Source: Onthophagus taurus
Lineage: Eukaryota; Arthropoda; Insecta; Coleoptera; Scarabaeidae
Assembly: GCF_036711975.1 (NCBI RefSeq)
Contig: NC_091971.1
Location: 13,213,501-13,277,500 of the forward strand
Length of the DNA: 64,000 nucleotides
Direction of reading: 5' to 3'
This document shows positions 1 through 13,654 of the stretch, one piece after another. How positions within the stretch are numbered: the stretch's first letter is position 1; every line of letters begins with the position of its first letter. A program made the position numbers and the translations under genes. The notes below the pieces were generated by a model, which was given only the letters and a program-made list of their open reading frames with translations, did not search any database and was not told the origin of the DNA.

Positions 1-3000
1 TTATTGGTGAAGGTGGTTTTATTGGTTCTTGATGTTTAAATATTTTTGTTTCTGACGAATTATTATTGGGTGTTGGTGGATTTGAGATGGGATGTGGTTC
101 GATTGATTTAGGTCTGGGCGATTTTAATTTAGTCGATTTTTGTGATAATTTTTGAGGTGAAGATTCGAATGAAATGGTTTCTTTAATGAAAGCTTCGAAA
201 TTTGAATCATCCGAACTCCAATATTCAACTAAAACATTTTGTTTTCCACTTGTGCAAGAACGTTGACTTTTTCTACTTGCAACTCCGATACATTCGCGTA
301 ATTCTTGCTCTAAATTTATTGAGTTATCGATATTTTTTGATTTTTTCTTGCAAGTTCTTCTTGGTTTGTTTATACTAAATTCGTCGTCTGTTGATCCGCT
401 GTTGTTTCTTTGCCGTTTTCTTTTACTTCCTTTTGTGTTGATTTTTTTGGCATCATTTTTTGGTTTAGCGCCCCTTTTTTGTTCTTCTTTGCGCTCTTCG
501 AATTCTTTATGATCATTCTCCGATTGTTTTAGCTCAATACTGTCATCTAACAATTTATTAAACAAATCGTCCATTTCTTCTTGACTCATTTTTCTTTTTT
601 CCGTTTTTTGTTCTGGTAAATGATTAACGTAATCTTCAACGAATTTAGTGTTATCGATCGTTGGTAAGTCTTTAACGTTGTTGGTTTTAAATGCATTTTT
701 AAAAATCCTTCCCATAATCATACATTTTTTCTTTGTTATATTTTTTTCCGCTGTTTGTTTAATGCTTAATTGAGTCGATTCCGAGGAATAACTCGATAGT
801 GATTGGGCGTCAAATCCAAAATTATCCAACCAACCTTGACTTTCACTATCACTTTCTTGGACATCTTTATCGGTTATAACTTCGTTAAGTTTTTTTTCTT
901 TCTCTTTCGATCGAAATTCTTTTATCGTTGATAATTTTGGGCCAAATAAATCCGTGTTATCTTGGGTTTCTTCAAAATCGTACACATCATGATTTTTCTT
1001 TTCGCCATCATCAATTTTTTCTTTATTTGTAGCACTTGTAGGATTAATTTCATCTTTAGATAGATTTAAGTGTTTCTTCTTGGTGATTTTTAATCCCAAA
1101 CTATTCCCGAATGTTTTTATTATATTTTTCTTATCAATTTTTTTAGATTCATCGTTAAAAACATCATCTTCTTTTTTCGAGTAAGTCCCATTTAATAATT
1201 CCTTTAAATCTAAATCGTCTGTTGGGATTGAAACTTTTAACCCTTCAAACACTTTCATAGCCCCTTTCGTCATCACCTTTTTGTTGTCTATATCTTCATT
1301 TTTCATTGATAAGGGAATTGCATAATCCATAATTGAAGTTTGAGTTATTTCTGATGTTTTACTTTTTTTTGATTTCTTCCATAATTTCTCGTCTTCACCA
1401 TCCGAAATGACGCACTCTTCATTTTCAGAAATAATAAATTTCCTTTCATTATCATTATTTTCCTCTTTTTCGCGTTGTTTCGTACTCCAATCGGTAGCTA
1501 TCGTATTAGAATTAGTATTTGAGTATTCATCGCCAAAACCATCCCCTAAAGGAGTATTTGGGCAAGAATTATCAAAACAATTTGTTTCAATCTGTAAAGG
1601 TTGGTTGTTTAAAGATTTCGTTTCAAGCCATTCGGGTTCTTCCGACTGCTTCATATTAAAAGTGTTTTGTAAGATTTGATTTGACGATTTTTTTGAGAAA
1701 TCTGAAACTTCCGAACTACTTTTTAACAAGCTACAACATTCCAAAAATAGCGCTTCATCCCGATTTAGAACTTTCCGATGCGATTGTTCTTCAAATTGAT
1801 TTTTCACCGATAAACTATCGTTTGAAATTTCTTCGTATTGAGTTGATGGTTTAACGAAATTGTTAAAATTTTCAGATTTGTTATCGCTTAAGCCGGATTT
1901 AGATGATTCGGTGATATCGTCGATGTAACCTCTTTCGATTATATTCTCCAAGATTGTTAGTTGTTGTTTTAGAACCGTTGCTGTAGGAATCTTTTCGTTC
2001 GCAATTGGAATAGTGTTAAATGGATATGTTGTATTAATATCAGATTCGAAACTTTTTCTTTCACCCAAACTTTTATAACGTTTCGTTTCTAAATTTGAAT
2101 TGGATGAATTCGAGATATAGTTATCGATTAAGTTATTTTCTTTCTCAATAGGTTTATCTAAAACATCGTTTATTATGTCAACTAAATTAAGCGTGCTTGG
2201 TTTTAACGAAAATGGAATATCATCTTTTTCTAAAATTTCCGACTTTTTTTGTTCCTCTTTCTCTAATAATTTAGCTTTTATTTCAGCTTCTCTTGCTTCG
2301 ATTTCCGATAATTTAGCAATATGTGTTAATGTTTTTTTATGTTTAACCAAATTTTCCATTCTTGTAAAACTTCTGTTACAAATATCACAATAAACTTCAT
2401 CTAAATTTTCAATCCCTGGTAATTTTTCACGTTTATTACGAACACTTCCTTTTCTACCTTTACCTTTTTTACCTCTAAATTTAGTTGTTTTTGTGGGTAT
2501 TTCAAAGCTGTCGAATATTTCATCGTTTTCTTTAGTTTCTAATTTCTCATCTAAGAAGTTTATTTCATTTTCTGTTGAATCTTTGTTCACAATTTCTTTA
2601 AATTCATCAATTTTTGAATTATTATCAACATTATCATTGATCGATTTCTCATTTTCATCATTTAAAACAACAATTTCATTATTTGATTTATCATTACCAA
2701 TAACATCATCACTTAATTTATCATCACCAATAACATCATCATTACCAATAATCTCACTTGATTTATCATTATAAAAATGTTCAAACATTAAATTTGAAGT
2801 CTGAGTTATATTAATATTATTTTCAATGATGCTACCATTAGCTGGTGATTCTTCTATTTCCATATCTTCCTCCATATTTTTTTGATCATCAAAAACTTTT
2901 TGATAATCCGCTTCTAAATTAATTTTTTCCTCGGTTATTATTAAATCATCGTTTTGAACATTTTCTTGGAAATCGATTATTTCTTCTGAGTTATTATTGG

Positions 3001-6000
3001 TGTTAACTGAATTGATTAAATTTTCGTTTGAATAATCTTTGCGTTTCTTTTTATTACCATGCGATTTTTTGTGGCTACGTTTCGATTTCTTCTTTTCTTG
3101 ATAAATTTCGTCCGTTAAAAGTTGAATGGGATCGCAAATTTTCTTTCGGCATATTTTAAGGATGTTAATTCCGTTCGTGGAGTCGGAATTAATTTGAAAC
3201 TCACTGTATGCAATAAATTCATTTTCATAATCTTCTTTATTTGAGTCGGATTCTTCGTCGTTTAATTCCGAGCGTTTCTTATGAAAACTTTTTTTCGATT
3301 TTTTATCAATTTTTTTTATTACCTTTTCAACATCTTCTTCAATTTTTTCCTTATCAACATCATCATCATCGATTCTATTAATCCCATCAATCGTAGTTCT
3401 CATATTATTATAAAACTTGTCAATTTCATCATCACTTAAATTATCGTTTTGATTTTCTTCGTTTCTTAAACTTTCATTGGGTTGGCCTTGTAACATTTGA
3501 TTACTCATTTGTATTTTACGCCGAATTTCGTTTTCTAAATCTTCAATAGACATTTCCATAGCTGATTCAACCTCTTTTTCTAATTGATCATCGTTGGTGT
3601 TCCGTTCAAAATTCTCGATTTCAACAATATTTTGATGATTTATATCTTGAAGGATATTTGAGATGCTGAAAACGTTCGAAATTTGATTCTCTTCTGGATT
3701 ATTCAAAACGGGTTCTTTTATTTCTTCCGAAACCGTTAAAAAAGGGTTGGGTATTTCAAATTGAGTCGGATTAGTTTCTTGAGGTTGAAACACCTCCATT
3801 TGAATATCTTGGTTCTCATCGGACGCATCAGGTACTTCTTCCTTAATAACAGGTATTTGAAAAGGATTTGGTCTCGTAATTGTTCTTTCATATTGATTTG
3901 AATCGCTTGATTCTTCGTCTTCTTCTTTTTCCCGCGTTTTATCAATTGATACAAATTTGTTACTTTTCTGAAAAATTTGACAACTTATTTTAATCTTTTT
4001 GCCTTTCTTATTCATCGTGCCATTAGAATCTTCAGTATCTGTAAATAACAGAGATTCTTTAGGTTTTTTTAAATCTTTCTTTTTATGTTTTTTCTTAGGC
4101 AATTTATTTTCCAAAAGATCTTTTTTATCATCATTCTTAATTAAATCATTATTTATTACAGATTTCACATTTTCTTCTCCATCGTTTGATTTATTTATTT
4201 CATTAGTAGGAATTATCTCAGATGATATCATAGGTGTAATTATAGATGACACTGTAGATGTTATCCCAGATGATATTATAGATGTTTCGGTAGATGTTAT
4301 CGTAGATGATATGGCGGATGATATCGTAGATGATGCAATAGATGCCATACTAAATAACTCATCATTAAATCGAGTTTCTTCAAATTCATAAGGATCTTTT
4401 ATTGGCTTCTCATTCTTATTAGTTTTATTTTTACGTTTTTTCTGTTGTGGGACTTTCGGTAGTTTAATCACTATTTTTTCAACGCTTTCCTCTTCATTAT
4501 CCTTCATCGAATCTTGGTAATTAGGATTAGTTTTATTTAAAATTCGCTGTAATGTATCAGCTTCATCTAAAAATTCTTCAAGTTGTTCCAATGTCAATAC
4601 ATCTTTTTGTTTCTTCCTTTTATTTTTTCTTCTACCTTGCCTTGGTCGACTTTGAACAGTTTTATCATCGATTTCTTCACATCTTGATAAAACTGATTCT
4701 TGCAACATATTTGATTCTTGAGTCGCATTTAATTCTTGATTCATATTTAATTCTTGATTCATATTTAATTCTTGATTCACATTTAATTCTTGAATCTTAT
4801 TCAATTCTTGATTCTTATTTAATTCTTGATTCACATTTAATTCTTGACTCACATTTACTTCTTTAGCCACATTTAATTCTTGAATCACATTTAATTCTTG
4901 ACTCACATTTACTTCTTTAGCCACATTTACTTCTTTAACCACATTTAATTCTTGACTCACTTTTACTTCTTGTCTCACACTTACTTCTTGACTCACATTT
5001 AATTCCTCACTCACATTTAATTCTTCATTATTAGAGATCGATTTATGCGATAAAACATCAGATTCCATAATTGGACTTTCAACAATCGTTCTTTGAATAG
5101 GACATTCATCTTGATCACAAGAAATAATCGGCTCTTTAACAACTTCAGATAACTTCAAATCCTCAGTTTTAATTCGTTTCTTTCTTTTCGGGGTTATTTT
5201 TTTCGAAGTTGTTTTAATTATATTTTCTTCTTCCACCATATTTACATCGAAATTACTTTCTTGTAAGTTCAAAATTGGTTCAATAAGATTTTTCGATTTT
5301 TTCCTCGTTACATTTTTAACTTTCTTCGTTTCTATTTCCAAATTTTTATTTTCTTCACAACTATTTTGATTTATTTCTTTTATTTCTTTCATTTCTTTCA
5401 TTTCATTCGTTTCATTAATTTTAATTGAAGTTGAATCAACCTCATCAACCAATTTAATATCAATTTCTTTCGCTATTTCATCATTACCAATTTTCTCTTG
5501 ATCAACTTCATTCAATATCTTTTCTTTTATAAGCATAGCTAAAGGAAGATCATCTTCAGAATCGGTTGCGTTAAGTTCAACTTGATTCTTTTTAGAAGAT
5601 AAATTTTCCAAAAATGCTTTATTTTCTAAAACGTCCGATTCGTGAGCGTCGAGAAACATTTGGAATTCAAGTCCAATATCTACAGGTTCATTCACTTTAT
5701 TTTTCTTAGCACTCTTTTTTTTACTAGAACTCGAATTTCTTGTTGAGTCATCGTCATCAATAAAACTTTTGTTTTCAATATTTTCCTTCTTTCTTTTCGT
5801 ATTAATTTTTTTATCGACACTTTTTATGATATCATCGATTGTGTTATCGATATTTAAATAATCATCGCTTAATTTTGAATCGATTGAAACATCGCGTGAA
5901 GATTTTGTCTTCTTAGAACGCGATCGTGTTTTAATTTGTTTCGTTGGAGTCTCTTGATTTAAATCTTCATTCGACTTCGATTCATTTTCTTCGTTTTTAT

Positions 6001-8319
6001 CCTTTACACTTTGTTCTAAAGAATCATTTTGCTCCTCACTCACTACATCTTCATCAACTTCTCCATCGACAATTTGTACTTTATCATCCAACAAATTAAT
6101 ATTTTCTTTTCGTTTTTTACTAAATCTCCTTCGACCACGTTTTTTCTTAACCTCCAATTTCGGATCATCCGATTTGATTAAAACATTTACAGGTTTTTCT
6201 AAACTCTTCACTTCGATATTAACATCGACCTCTTTGAACGTTTTTATAAGTTCGTCGTTTTTAAGTTGCGTTTCTAATTTATCAAAATTATTTAACATGA
6301 TATTTTTAAACGATAAAATATTAGTTTCTTCATTGATTTTCCCAAATATATTTTCATCGTCGCTTTTTTCATTTACCGTAACCAACGGCACATCTACATT
6401 ACAAGAAATCGTTTTACCAGTATCTTTTAAGTCTTTATTAATCTCTATTTGAGGTGTGTTTAAAATTACGTGATTTTTAATTGCGAAGTGATCCAATTTT
6501 TTTGATGAATGTTTCGGTTCTGTTTTGTGTTTAAAATTTAAAGTCGGTACGTTCAATATCACAGGTTTTACAGTTTGGACAACTGGAATAATCGGCTGGT
6601 CTTGCAATTTTCGGTAATGATCGGTAAAATAAGCATTTGATAGTAGAAGATTCGGTAATAAGTTCTGCATCAGTGGAAGTAAAGGTTTTGGCGAAATGTT
6701 GAAAAGAGGCAAAATATTTTTTATCGCTGGTTCTTTAATTGGTGGTACAAGAAATGTACGATTAGGAATATTCAACTTGGAAGAACATATTTCGGGTTTT
6801 TTGTGACACTTTTCTATCGGTGGGGACATCTTAACGTTTTTATCGTGTCTATTATTTAAACTTAAATCTAAACATTTATCCACTTCTTCAGGGCAAAGTT
6901 CAGATTTAGTAATTTTTTCTGGAGTTATTACAATTTCTTTTATCTGTTCTGGTTTTTGTTGCAACTTACTTGTTAACATCGCAATACAATCATTAAGTCC
7001 TTTAGTCTTTTTCTTCGCCTTTTTAAGCAACGATTCTGTCAATTTATGTTGAACAAGAGGTTTTGATTCTATCACTCGATTTTCCATCTCTTTTAAAGAT
7101 TTATCATCAATCTCTTTATCTTCAACATCTTTACATTCAACATCTTTAGATTCAACATCTTTAAATTCAACATCTTTATCTTCAATTACTTTTTCTTCCA
7201 CATCTTTAAATTCAACATTTTTATCTTCATCATCTTTATTTTCAATCTGTTCATCTTCGTGTTGTTTTTCTTTAATCTCTTCCTTTTCTTGCACCTCATT
7301 TAGTTGATTTTCATCTTTTGACTCATTTTTTGTTATTTCTATATTTTCCTTAATATCTTCAAGTATGATTTCGGTTTGAATCGAATTTAATTTTTTAATA
7401 AAAGTATCCTGTTGATTCTCTTCAATAGGACTTTTATTGACACCTTCATTTTTTTCGTTCCCCTGATAATTTTCTTCTGGTAAATCGGATGATATAACTT
7501 GGCCTAAATTTGCCGAGATGTCCTCAAAGGTTTGCGCTTCGATGGTTTTTTCAATGGTGACGTCGGGTTGGCTAAAACTTATGCAAGCGTTTGGTCTATC
7601 GTTTTCTCTCTCTTCTAAATGGAAATTTTCCAAAAATGGTAAAATTTCGTCCGATATTTGTGAGGATCCATCTACCTGTGCTATATTTGGAATCCTTTTT
7701 TCTTTAACTTTAACTTTTTTTGATTTACCTCTAAAAAGATTTATGTTTGATTTCTTTTCGGTGGTATCTTCAGTCTTTTTCGATCTTTTAAAACTTAATG
7801 TTTGGACTATTTTTGTACCTATACTCTCCTTTTTCATTTCATCGACAACTTTTTCATTATTTTTATTATCGTTCTTTTTAAAAATCCTTTTTTTAACACT
7901 CTCACTGATCATTTTTACTTTATTTAAAATACCTCCTTTAAAGTCTTGTTCACCGTCTGGTTTCATATCGTCAACTCGACTCCTCGTTCTTATTAACAAA
8001 GCCGATTTCAATTTTCGTTTCATACGAATAGCCGAATTGTTATCGAGCACTTTCGAACCTAACACTTTGTTTATATTTCTTACCGATTTTCGAATTATCA
8101 CCGGGTTGCACTTTAACACTTTTGTTGATGCTGTAGATGAAGCGGGTTTTTGTTGAACCGTGTCTTGTGCAATCGTTTGGGAATGGTTGAGTTGATTTCC
8201 GAACGATGCGGGTTCCACTTTGTTACGTCTAGGCTTCGAGATACCATCTTTCATTGAAATTAATTTCCTGGTAGCTCTTTTTGCTGGCAAATTAGCCAAC
8301 ATACGTTGTATCGATTCCG
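1..8319 (-). CDS. Large low-complexity C2H2 zinc-finger protein, giant exon (C-terminal part, runs off the window)
   Basis: This minus-strand frame is open from the splice acceptor just right of 8319 to the left edge, more than 2,770 codons, so the stop codon lies outside the window. It joins in phase to the exon at 8379-8489: one base is carried over and completes GCG. The product is highly charged and rich in Lys, Glu, Asp, Ser and Asn, with many basic clusters of nuclear-localisation type (KKKRGRRR, KKKHKKK, RKRQR). One clear C2H2 finger is encoded near 2320-2400, with the core YCDICNRSF followed by KHKKTLTH. A hexapeptide-like repeat around QELNV lies at 4690-5030 and an ISS/TST-type repeat at 4200-4340. 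The block encoded near 190-300 (GVASRKSQRSC, then VEYWSSDDSNFEAF) looks more conserved than the rest. The composition suggests a chromatin or transcription factor; I do not recognise the ortholog. Confidence 0.82.
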
Positions 8320-8378
8320 CTAAAACAACACAAGTTTTTTAATACCTTAATAAAGTTACGTTATCTTTTATTAGTTAC

Positions 8379-8489
8379 CATCACTTGGGCGTTGCCTTGG
8401 CCCTTCGAGTTTGGGTTTTACGTTGTATTTTCTCTTCGGTCTCGGTTCACCATCGGGAGTTTCTTTGTGTATTATTCGTTTGACTAGAC
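8379..8489 (-). CDS. Zinc-finger protein gene, small middle exon
   Basis: This is a 111-bp exon between a pyrimidine-rich acceptor (TTTTTTCAG just right of 8489) and a GTAACT donor just left of 8379. Read with the single G carried from the 15898-18082 exon, it gives 37 codons without a stop (GLVKRIIHKETPDGEPRPKR, then a basic stretch ending RQRPSD). It leaves one base for the giant exon. The other two frames contain stops, so phase on both sides supports the model. The peptide is strongly basic and continues the basic tract at the end of the upstream exon. It has no domain of its own. Confidence 0.8.
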
Positions 8490-9479
8490 CTGAAAAAACA
8501 ACAAAAAAGTAAATACTTGCTAAATTGTTATAAATTATCGGGTTTTTAAGTTGTAATATGAAAACTTGTGTGATATTACCAGAGCAGATGTTAAGAATGA
8601 ACTGAAGTGGAGGTTAAGAAACTTCTTATATGCGCGTAGAACCCCTTTTTTCGCTTAAATCGAATTTAAAAAAAGCTGGCAAAGACAGGTGTTAACTTTG
8701 CTCACTTCCGCCTATGGTTTGTAATTAATAAAATTTATATATTTCGTAATGGTTAACAAGGTATACAGGAGGGTGTCTTTCCGACGTATTGCTATTGGAC
8801 ATTGGGGAGACTTTTTTATTACAGGAAACTGTATCGAGTATTTTATCAATTTTTACTTATCCATAAATCAATTATCGATTTTAGTTTTTTACAACAGCGC
8901 GAAAATAGTTGCTTAATTGTCTTCAGTAATTTATTGTGATGAAACACTTCAAATGGTTTTATATTAACATTATCTTTAATCGAAATTTCTATTCGAATTG
9001 ACTTCTTTCAATAACATCTTTACTATTAAGATTACGACTTTCTCAGTATTATATGCTATCTTGAGTGTCTTGACACTCTTGAGCAGAAGTTCTCAACTTT
9101 TTTGTGTCAACGGAACAACATTTTGGTTAATATATTTAGAAAGGTTAAAAATTAATATGTAGCTGCGTAGCTGCTATGTGCGTCAATGTACAAAAAACTT
9201 AATTATCAAACAATAAATAAATGGATATACACTAACACATAGATTATAAGAGGTTATTGAAGAGGTTTCCAAGAGCACACCAAAAGTTTCCTAAAGTCTT
9301 CTCTAAGAATTCAGGCTGCTCAAAACTCATTCAGTTACTGAAAGCGAAGCTAAACTATTGTAACCATTTTATGTATGAGGTTAGCGAAATGATTCTAAGC
9401 AAAAATACTTCATATGAGTGATGAGATATAAATGAAATACGATTACCAATAAAATTGGCGGATAAAAATGTATGAAGAA
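8490..9479. other. Intron sequence, nothing recognised
   Basis: This is the 3' part of the 7.4-kb intron of the zinc-finger gene (8490-15897). It is AT-rich, with no open frame, repeat or RNA gene that I can support before the retrotransposon relic that follows. Confidence 0.6.
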
Positions 9480-11022
9480 TTAAAAATCAGAAAATTCTTG
9501 GACAGACCCTGAAGTAATGGACAAAACCCGTCCATCAAGTATGGTTCGCAGCATAGCTGGGAACATTTTCACACCCAACAGAGAAAGGTGGGCTATTTCT
9601 AATTTCAAGCCCCAAAAAAGCTTAGAAGACCTGCTCCCAGTAATAATATCCCTACATATAGCTAGCTACAGTCTTAGCTATATACCCACACCATGGAGGA
9701 AAGTAAAGGTGGTCTTCATACCTAAAGGTGATAGGCGTTCAAACGCTGACCCGAAGGCATAGAGACCAATTAGCCTAACTACATTTCTCCTCAAAAGGAT
9801 GGAAAAGGTAATCGATCAATACCTTAGGAATGGAGTGTTTGTCATTAATCCACTCCACTCTAGCCAATATGCTTACCAGAAAGCAAAATCAATAATTACT
9901 GCTCTCCATGCTTTGACTAGCACTTTAGAGGAGGAAATTGCAACCAAAGAGATAGCCCTATATGCTTTCATAGACATAGAGGATGCGTTTGATAACAATT
10001 CCTATAAATCCATAGAGAAGGCGTCGACAATCAAATATACACCATTTGAAACTATTAACCTCGAAACAGAAGTTAAATACCTAGGGGTAATAAGAGACAG
10101 TAAACTAAACTGGATCTCACACTTAGATAAGGTGAGGAAAAAGGCCATCATGGCAAACCAGATGTGCCGCAAACTCCTAGGAAGGAACTGGGGTCTCAAA
10201 TCACGAATTGGGCCTCCGTAGCAATAATCAGACCCATGGTTGCCTACGCCTCATCGATTTGATGGCCAAAAACAAAACATAAGACAGCACAACAACAGCT
10301 GGCACAAATCCAGCGGTTAGCATGTCTTAACATAACGGGTGTAATGAGATCCTGTCCGATGGCTGCTTTGGAAGCCCTACTCGGTCTCACACCGCTCCAT
10401 TTATATATACAAAAGGAGGTAGCTTCAAGTGCCTTCTCACTGAAAACAGTTTCTTCACTCAAGTTGATGCAGGGCAACCTCAGAGGTCATCTCGAAATCC
10501 GCAAGGACCCATGTCTAAATCACCTGATTGAAATTAAAACGGACCTTATACCGACAGAATATATTTTCAACCAGCCGTATAAGGTCATATTTAGAAGCAG
10601 GGATGATTGGGCAAAGGGAGGGCCTCAACTAAAAAGAGGACCAATAGCATGGTACACCGATGCTTCAAAGACTGTTAGATACGGAGTAGGTATTGGCATC
10701 AGTGGACCAAATAGCCACATTAAAATGCCCCTCAGCTCGGACGTAACAATTTTCCAAGCAGAAGACGAGTCAGAGACAGCTGAATATATACTGTGCAATT
10801 GCGTTGCCGCCAGAGGCCGTCTAAGACGCAACATTTTCTGTAAAACTGTTTGACACCTACCGACATAAAGGTTCAAGACCTCAGGGCAATACTAAGGTTC
10901 ATCAAGGACTTACATTTGCTCTAAACGTTTGGAGGGCTAAAGTTACAATAGATCTTATAGGTCGCGGTAACGAGAGGACCGCCCCCCTCAGCCCGGCAGC
11001 AATAATAATAATAATAATATAA
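9480..11022 (+). mobile_element. Degenerate I/R1-like non-LTR retrotransposon with (TAA)n tail
   Basis: Broken frames on the plus strand read as parts of a non-LTR pol protein in the expected order. A reverse transcriptase start comes first (WRKVKVVFIPKGD near 9695, then RPISLTTFL at about 9763). Next are an AYQKAKSIITALHAL block and FIDIEDAFDN at 9970-10000. A thumb/connection segment follows (EVKYLGVIRDSKLNW at about 10066), then an RNase H start (WYTDASK at 10650), and a final LRFIKDLHL segment near 10895. The RT catalytic middle (the YADD region) is deleted at about 10010. Stops and frame changes show it is dead. The 3' end is a short TAA tandem tail at 10999-11022, a known feature of I-type elements. 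It lies in the zinc-finger gene's intron, opposite to that gene's direction. Confidence 0.82.
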
Positions 11023-12027
11023 GGAAGAAGATAATTAAATACAACACCCCGTGACATACAAGGAAAATGGAAGTACGTTGTGTATCTAAAATATGTTCAA
11101 AATGTAAAAAAAAAGATTTAATGGTTCCATTACTGAAGACACCAGAAAAGAAATTTTTATAAATTTGTGAGGGAAAAAGAACCTAATAAGAAAAAATTTA
11201 ATTGTCTACAATTAAGAAGTAAACGAGATAATACTCCGATTTATATGCTACCTAATAAAAGTAAAAGAAACAGTTCAAATTTGCAGAAGAACATTTCCCA
11301 ACACCACTGGATTAGGACGTTTTACAGCAAACATTTAGGAAACGCTTAACCAGGATTAAAAATAGTACGTGTGGCAATGAAAATCAAACAATCATTAAAT
11401 TACGTGTTTTGAGAAGAGAAAAATAGCGATCACATTATATGGAAAAGAATACGAATAAAATGTATTTTGCAATATGTACTGTATCAGCTATTGAAATTTA
11501 TTCAATTTAGTGTACCATTCAAAATCACAATAATGTTGTATTTAACACTACTTAATTTTGCAATATTACATAAAATTCACATTACTGAAAAATATTTAAG
11601 AAAAAGGCACACAAATGGAGCGTGGTTTCAGAAAATTGAAAAATCGATATCCCTAGCTATTCCAGTATTAGACCTGGCAAGAACTACGTAGTTACAAACG
11701 TTAAAGGCTTTAAATTATGATCCCAATGGTTTTAATGCCACACTATGTGATTACTGTCATATAAAAAGAAAATAAATATCTTTGCTAATACATAACTTAT
11801 TAACCTTTAAGAAATATAAAGGAAATTTTTTAGAATATGACGTTTAAATAAAAATTGTTACTTGGTTTAGATAAAGAAACTGTTGTTTCTCATCCTTCTA
11901 AAGTCAGTTCATGTATATAGCAGGTGTTGTCAAATCATCAACGGTACGTTAATGTGATGTGTACGTATGGATAAGTTGATTTCATTGTGATGATAAGGTT
12001 CCGTACGTTCGAACAATATTTTATATA
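11023..12027. other. Degraded sequence, unidentified
   Basis: There are short broken frames here (for example 11167-11349 and 11467-11691) that may be transposon remains. One reads FAEEHFPTPLD near 11280, but I cannot tie it to a family. No functional gene is supported. Confidence 0.4.
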
Positions 12028-13289
12028 CAGGGCTTCCCAAAACTTCCGGGACGGAGCTATAAGTTTTAAACGATTGAAAATTGATCACTAAAGAGTCATA
12101 AAAACTACATTCTTAGGTAGTTTAGAACTTTCATGCAATGTGGAGTTTTTCTAGGTGATACATTTTTAAATAGTACCTAACCCCTTTCGAGTTTTACCTT
12201 ATTTTATAAACCAAATCTTAATTCTTTCAAGAATGATGAGGTTTTCCTTCGACTGTTGATTTAGAAATCACGCACTTCATCGTAAGATCTTGTTCTGTCC
12301 CCAAAGCCACGAATCATTAAAAGAGTGATTCTTTCTTTTTCGTTCAGGTTTTTGCGCCATTTTTAGAGTTCTGTTCACAGAATTTGGAAAGAAATAACTA
12401 TTTCTCCTATAAGTTTCATCTAGTCCAGGAATTGTGCAAAGGTGACTTCGCAAGAAGGTTGGAATTCTGTGAAATAGTACATGAAAAAAGTGATGTTGAC
12501 AGAAATTCTCTTTGGATTGTTGTTTTCTTTGATAAGGCTACTTTCTTCTTGAATGGTAAGGTTAATAGGCACAATTGTTGTTATTGGAGTGACGAAAATC
12601 CACGTTTCATAAGAGATCATACTCAGAGACCACAGAAAATTAATGTATGGGCTGGTATTATTGGAGAGAATGTAATTGGTCCATTCTTTATTAATGGAAA
12701 TTTGGACGGAGACAGATATCTGCAACTGTTAGAAAATCAAGTGGTTCCAACAAGATGGTGCTCCTCCACATTTTAGTCGCGCAGTCCGAGACTTTTTAAG
12801 CCGCACGTTTCCAAACCGTTGGATTGGTAGAAGAGGTGAAGTTGAGTGGATACCACGATCTCTTGATCTAACACCACTTGATTTTTTCTTTTGGGGTTTC
12901 TAAAAAGTAGAGTGTATGCAACAAAACCAGAATCAATAAATGATTTGGAAAATCGATTACTTGAAGAAACCACCAATATCACTAGGGATATACTCCTGGT
13001 AGTTCAAAATTCCATTTATGAGCGTTTGGGTCATTGCGAGACCGAAGAAGGTCGACAATTTGAACATTTGTCATAAAGATCGTAATAAACATTTGGTAGT
13101 CAACCCCTCATAATTCTTGAGGTTGCTATTTAAAAATGAAGGGATGGCCATCCCCTAAAAAAACTTCACATTGCATGGAAGTTCTAAGCTCTCTAAGAAT
13201 GAAATTAAGCTTATCTAAGAAATTTTCAAATTCTTTTGTTCACTCGTTCAAAACTTATAGCTCCATCCCAGGAGTTTTGGGAAACCATG
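12028..13289 (+). mobile_element. Mariner-like DNA transposon with intact termini and rearranged interior
   Basis: The element is 1,262 bp long and is bounded on both sides by TA (12026-12027 and 13290-13291), the target duplication of the Tc1/mariner superfamily. The termini are imperfect inverted repeats of about 40 bp: left CAGGGCTTCCCAAAACTTCC, right (read inward) CATGGTTTCCCAAAACTCCT, both continuing into GGGA(C/T)GGAGCTATAAGTTT. Plus-strand frames encode the catalytic domain in pieces. First comes FFDKATFFLNGKVNRHNCCY with WAGIIGENVIGPFF (12384-12776), then QQDGAPPHF at about 12748 in a shifted frame, then DLTPLDFFFWG near 12867 and a C-terminus ending at 13076. The frameshift near 12740 kills it. 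The N-terminal transposase segment is present only on the opposite strand. Confidence 0.86.
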
Positions 13290-13486
13290 TATAATTAATA
13301 CACTGCCTGCAGCTATTTCACCATAATGATGCAACGTAATGCTGGCTGCTCCAAGAGTTATTGGTAAAAGTAGCAAGCTTGTTGCCAATGTGCAGCACTT
13401 TTTCATCCACCTCAAATTCTCAAGGGTATAAAAAAACTAAATATGACTCTAATTCTTCTAATTACGATATTAAAATGATATCAAAC

Positions 13487-13569
13487 AATAATGACGTTTT
13501 CAACATACCATAAGGTGCATTAAATTTATGTCAAAAGTATATGATTTTAATTTTAGGAGTCATTTCTAT
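13487..13569. repeat. Direct repeat copy 1 flanking a mariner fragment
   Basis: About 80 bp, from CAATAATGACGTTTTCAACA through TATATGATTTTAATTTTAGG, recurs with few changes at 13869-13950 in the same orientation. Confidence 0.75.
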
Positions 13570-13654
13570 AACAATCTGGTTTTAGGAGTCAGCATAGCTG
13601 AGTCATAGCGCTTCTTGACTTAATTGATGTTATATCATCAACTTCATGAATAAC

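Noticed and set aside
1407..8156. Many Ser/Phe/Leu-rich plus-strand frames across the first 8 kb
   Set aside because: They are shadows of the Lys/Glu/Asn-rich coding frame on the minus strand (TTC/TTT/TCT codons opposite GAA/AAA/AGA).
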